Source: Sphingomonadales bacterium
GTDB lineage: Bacteria > Pseudomonadota > Alphaproteobacteria > Sphingomonadales > Sphingomonadaceae
Length of the DNA: 7,797 bases
Assembly: GCA_018067055.1 (NCBI GenBank)
Contig: JAGPVK010000267.1
Span: 1 to 7,797, forward strand
Direction: 5' to 3'
In this document: in pieces, positions 6,383 to 7,797 of the stretch
Position numbering within the stretch: the stretch's first letter is position 1
How the letters are laid out: each line of letters begins with the position of its first letter
Position numbers and translations under genes: made by a program
The notes under the pieces: generated by a model
What the model was told of the DNA's origin: nothing
Databases searched by the model: none
Seen by the model: the letters and a program-made list of their open reading frames with translations, nothing else

Positions 6383-6402
6383 CCTATCGACAGGCTAGTG
6401 CC
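6375..6402. terminator. Stem-loop between convergent genes, candidate bidirectional terminator
   Basis: The arms at 6375-6385 and 6392-6402 can pair over 11 base pairs, including one G-T, around the loop ATCGAC. The core CTAGCCT/AGGCTAG is perfect. It begins inside the response regulator gene and includes its stop codon at 6380-6382, and lies 19 bases from the end of the converging oxidoreductase gene. Neither strand has a real T-tract afterwards, so intrinsic termination may be weak; it could also protect mRNA 3' ends. Confidence 0.5.
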
Positions 6403-6420
6403 GTTCACTTTCGACCGAAC

Positions 6421-7797
6421 CTAATCGCCCGGCAGGTCGGCCAGCAACTTGTCCAGGGTCGCCGGATAATCGCGAACCCGGATCCCTGTCGCGTTGTAGA
6501 TCGCGTTGGTCACTGCTGCAGCGGCACCGCAGATACCCAGCTCACCAATGCCCTTGGCCTGGATCGGGCTGGCCCATTCATCCCGCTCCTTGAGCAAGAC
6601 GACCTCGATTTGCGGGACATCCAGATTTACCGGGATATGATATTCCGCCAGATCATGATTGACGATATGGCCATCCCGATTGTCGAAAACCAGTTCTTCT
6701 GTCAGAGCGCTGCCGATACCCCAGATCATCCCGCCATAGCATTGCGAAGTTGCGGTTTTCTCGTTCAATATCCGGCCAGCGCCAAACACCCCGAGCATCC
6801 GCTTGACGCGCGTTTCACCGGTCACCGCATTGACAGCGACTTCGGCAAAATAGGAGCCATAGGTCGCTTGCTGCATCTCTTCCAGCGTCTGGCCGGGTTC
6901 GATATGGCCGATCGCAGAGATCGCTTCTCCGTCCAGAATTTCGCTGATCGGCCGGGCCGCATCGCCTCGGCCAACCCTGCCATCGACGAGCGGCAGGTCC
7001 GCTTCATCGATGCCGAGCTTCTTGGCGATCGCCTTGCGAATGTCTTCGCAGGCCAGGAACACCGCCGAACCGGCAGACGCAGCGCCCCAGGAACCGCCGG
7101 AACCGGGGCCACGAGGAAAATCGCTATCGCCCAATTTGGTGTCGACCTTATCGGCAGGCAACCCAAGCATCTCGCCAGCGATTTGCGTCAGGATTGCATA
7201 AGTGCCGGTGCCGATATCGGTCATGTCGGTTTCGACCAGCGCGCTGCCATCGGCGAGCAGCGTCACCCTGGCTTTCGCTTCGGACAGGATATTGACCCGG
7301 GCAGCGCCGGCCATGCCATGCCCGATCAGCCAGTCGCCTTCGCGCAGCGAGCCCGGCTTTTTGTTGCGCTTGTCCCATTCGAAGATTCTCGCGCCTTCAT
7401 CCAGCGATTCGACAAAGCGGCGCGAGGAATAGGGAATATCCTGCTCCGGATGCCGCTCCGGGACGTTGCGCTTTCGCAGTTCCACCGGATCGATCCCGGC
7501 TGCTTCCGCCAGTTCGTCCATGGCGTTTTCCAGCACCTGCATGCCAACCGCCTCGCCCGGTGCGCGGACGGAGCCACCGCAGGTCCGGTTGACCCGCGCC
7601 ACTTCGATGCCGAGCCTGCGATGCTCGCCGCCATACATGAAATGGGTCGCCTGGGTGACCGGCTCGTAAAAGCCTTCTCCCGGCAGATTGGACACCAGAC
7701 ATTCATGGCCGATGCCGGTCAGTACCCCATCTTCGCCGCAGGCAAGACGGACATGCTGCCGGGTTTCCGACCGGCGCATGGTGGTTTCAAACACCTG
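6421..7797 (-). CDS. Xanthine dehydrogenase/aldehyde oxidase family molybdopterin-binding subunit, C-terminal part
   Basis: The 458 visible codons are the C-terminal part of the large molybdenum-cofactor subunit of the xanthine dehydrogenase family, nearest in feel to the PaoC/YagR type (about 730 residues, so roughly 270 residues lie beyond the right edge). These enzymes hydroxylate aldehydes or N-heterocycles using water. Visible signatures include VFETTMRRSETRQHVRL at the edge, GGSVRAPGEAVG (near 7545-7580) in the cofactor-binding region, TDIGTGTYAILTQIAGEMLG, GSGGSWGAASAGSAVF, and KGIGELGICGAAAAVTNAIY near the end. The glutamate of that last motif (codon 6541-6543) is the catalytic base of the family. 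The frame is intact to its stop at 6421-6423. In related operons the FAD and 2Fe-2S subunits precede this gene; they would lie to the right, outside the window. Alternatively it may be a PaoC-like enzyme with an N-terminal variation not visible here. The substrate cannot be assigned. Confidence 0.92.
   Translation of the reverse strand, partial: QVFETTMRRSETRQHVRLACGEDGVLTGIGHECLVSNLPGEGFYEPVTQATHFMYGGEHRRLGIEVARVNRTCGGSVRAPGEAVGMQVLENAMDELAEAAGIDPVELRKRNVPERHPEQDIPYSSRRFVESLDEGARIFEWDKRNKKPGSLREGDWLIGHGMAGAARVNILSEAKARVTLLADGSALVETDMTDIGTGTYAILTQIAGEMLGLPADKVDTKLGDSDFPRGPGSGGSWGAASAGSAVFLACEDIRKAIAKKLGIDEADLPLVDGRVGRGDAARPISEILDGEAISAIGHIEPGQTLEEMQQATYGSYFAEVAVNAVTGETRVKRMLGVFGAGRILNEKTATSQCYGGMIWGIGSALTEELVFDNRDGHIVNHDLAEYHIPVNLDVPQIEVVLLKERDEWASPIQAKGIGELGICGAAAAVTNAIYNATGIRVRDYPATLDKLLADLPGD

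Overview
The window looks like chromosomal DNA from an alphaproteobacterium, most likely a member of the Sphingomonadales. It is moderately GC-rich, and the protein sequences have a sphingomonad flavour: the Lnt N-terminus, the VOC protein, the COG3687-type hydrolase and a LytS/LytTR pair. No rRNA, tRNA, CRISPR array, insertion sequence or phage gene is visible. Base composition and codon use look even along the window, so nothing suggests recent transfer.

Layout from left to right: (1) On the minus strand, the N-terminal 297 codons of an apolipoprotein N-acyltransferase (lnt) end at an in-frame TAA inside the nitrilase-like domain, and the same frame stays open to the left edge. (2) On the plus strand, a small exported four-cysteine protein of unknown function overlaps by 11 bases a VOC-superfamily protein, probably as one transcript. 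(3) A TetR-family regulator (minus) and a COG3687/PF10118 'predicted metal-dependent hydrolase' (plus) face away from each other across a 67-bp gap that holds a short palindrome and a candidate promoter. (4) An unrecognised 183-residue helical protein lies on the minus strand, with a 229-bp leader region between it and the next operon. (5) A two-component operon on the plus strand encodes a four-helix LytS/YehU-type sensor histidine kinase and a LytTR-type response regulator, joined by an ATGA overlap. (6) After a stem-loop in the convergent gap comes the C-terminal part of a xanthine dehydrogenase/aldehyde oxidase family molybdopterin-binding subunit, running off the right edge on the minus strand.

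The genes form several small independent units. The tightest functional units are the kinase/regulator pair and the TetR/hydrolase divergon. The observations most worth checking are the early stop in lnt, a 21-bp-spaced direct repeat ahead of the two-component operon that fits the geometry of a LytTR binding site, and the ferritin-like di-iron ligand pattern in the protein usually named a hydrolase. I did not find a clear multi-gene system of a new kind.
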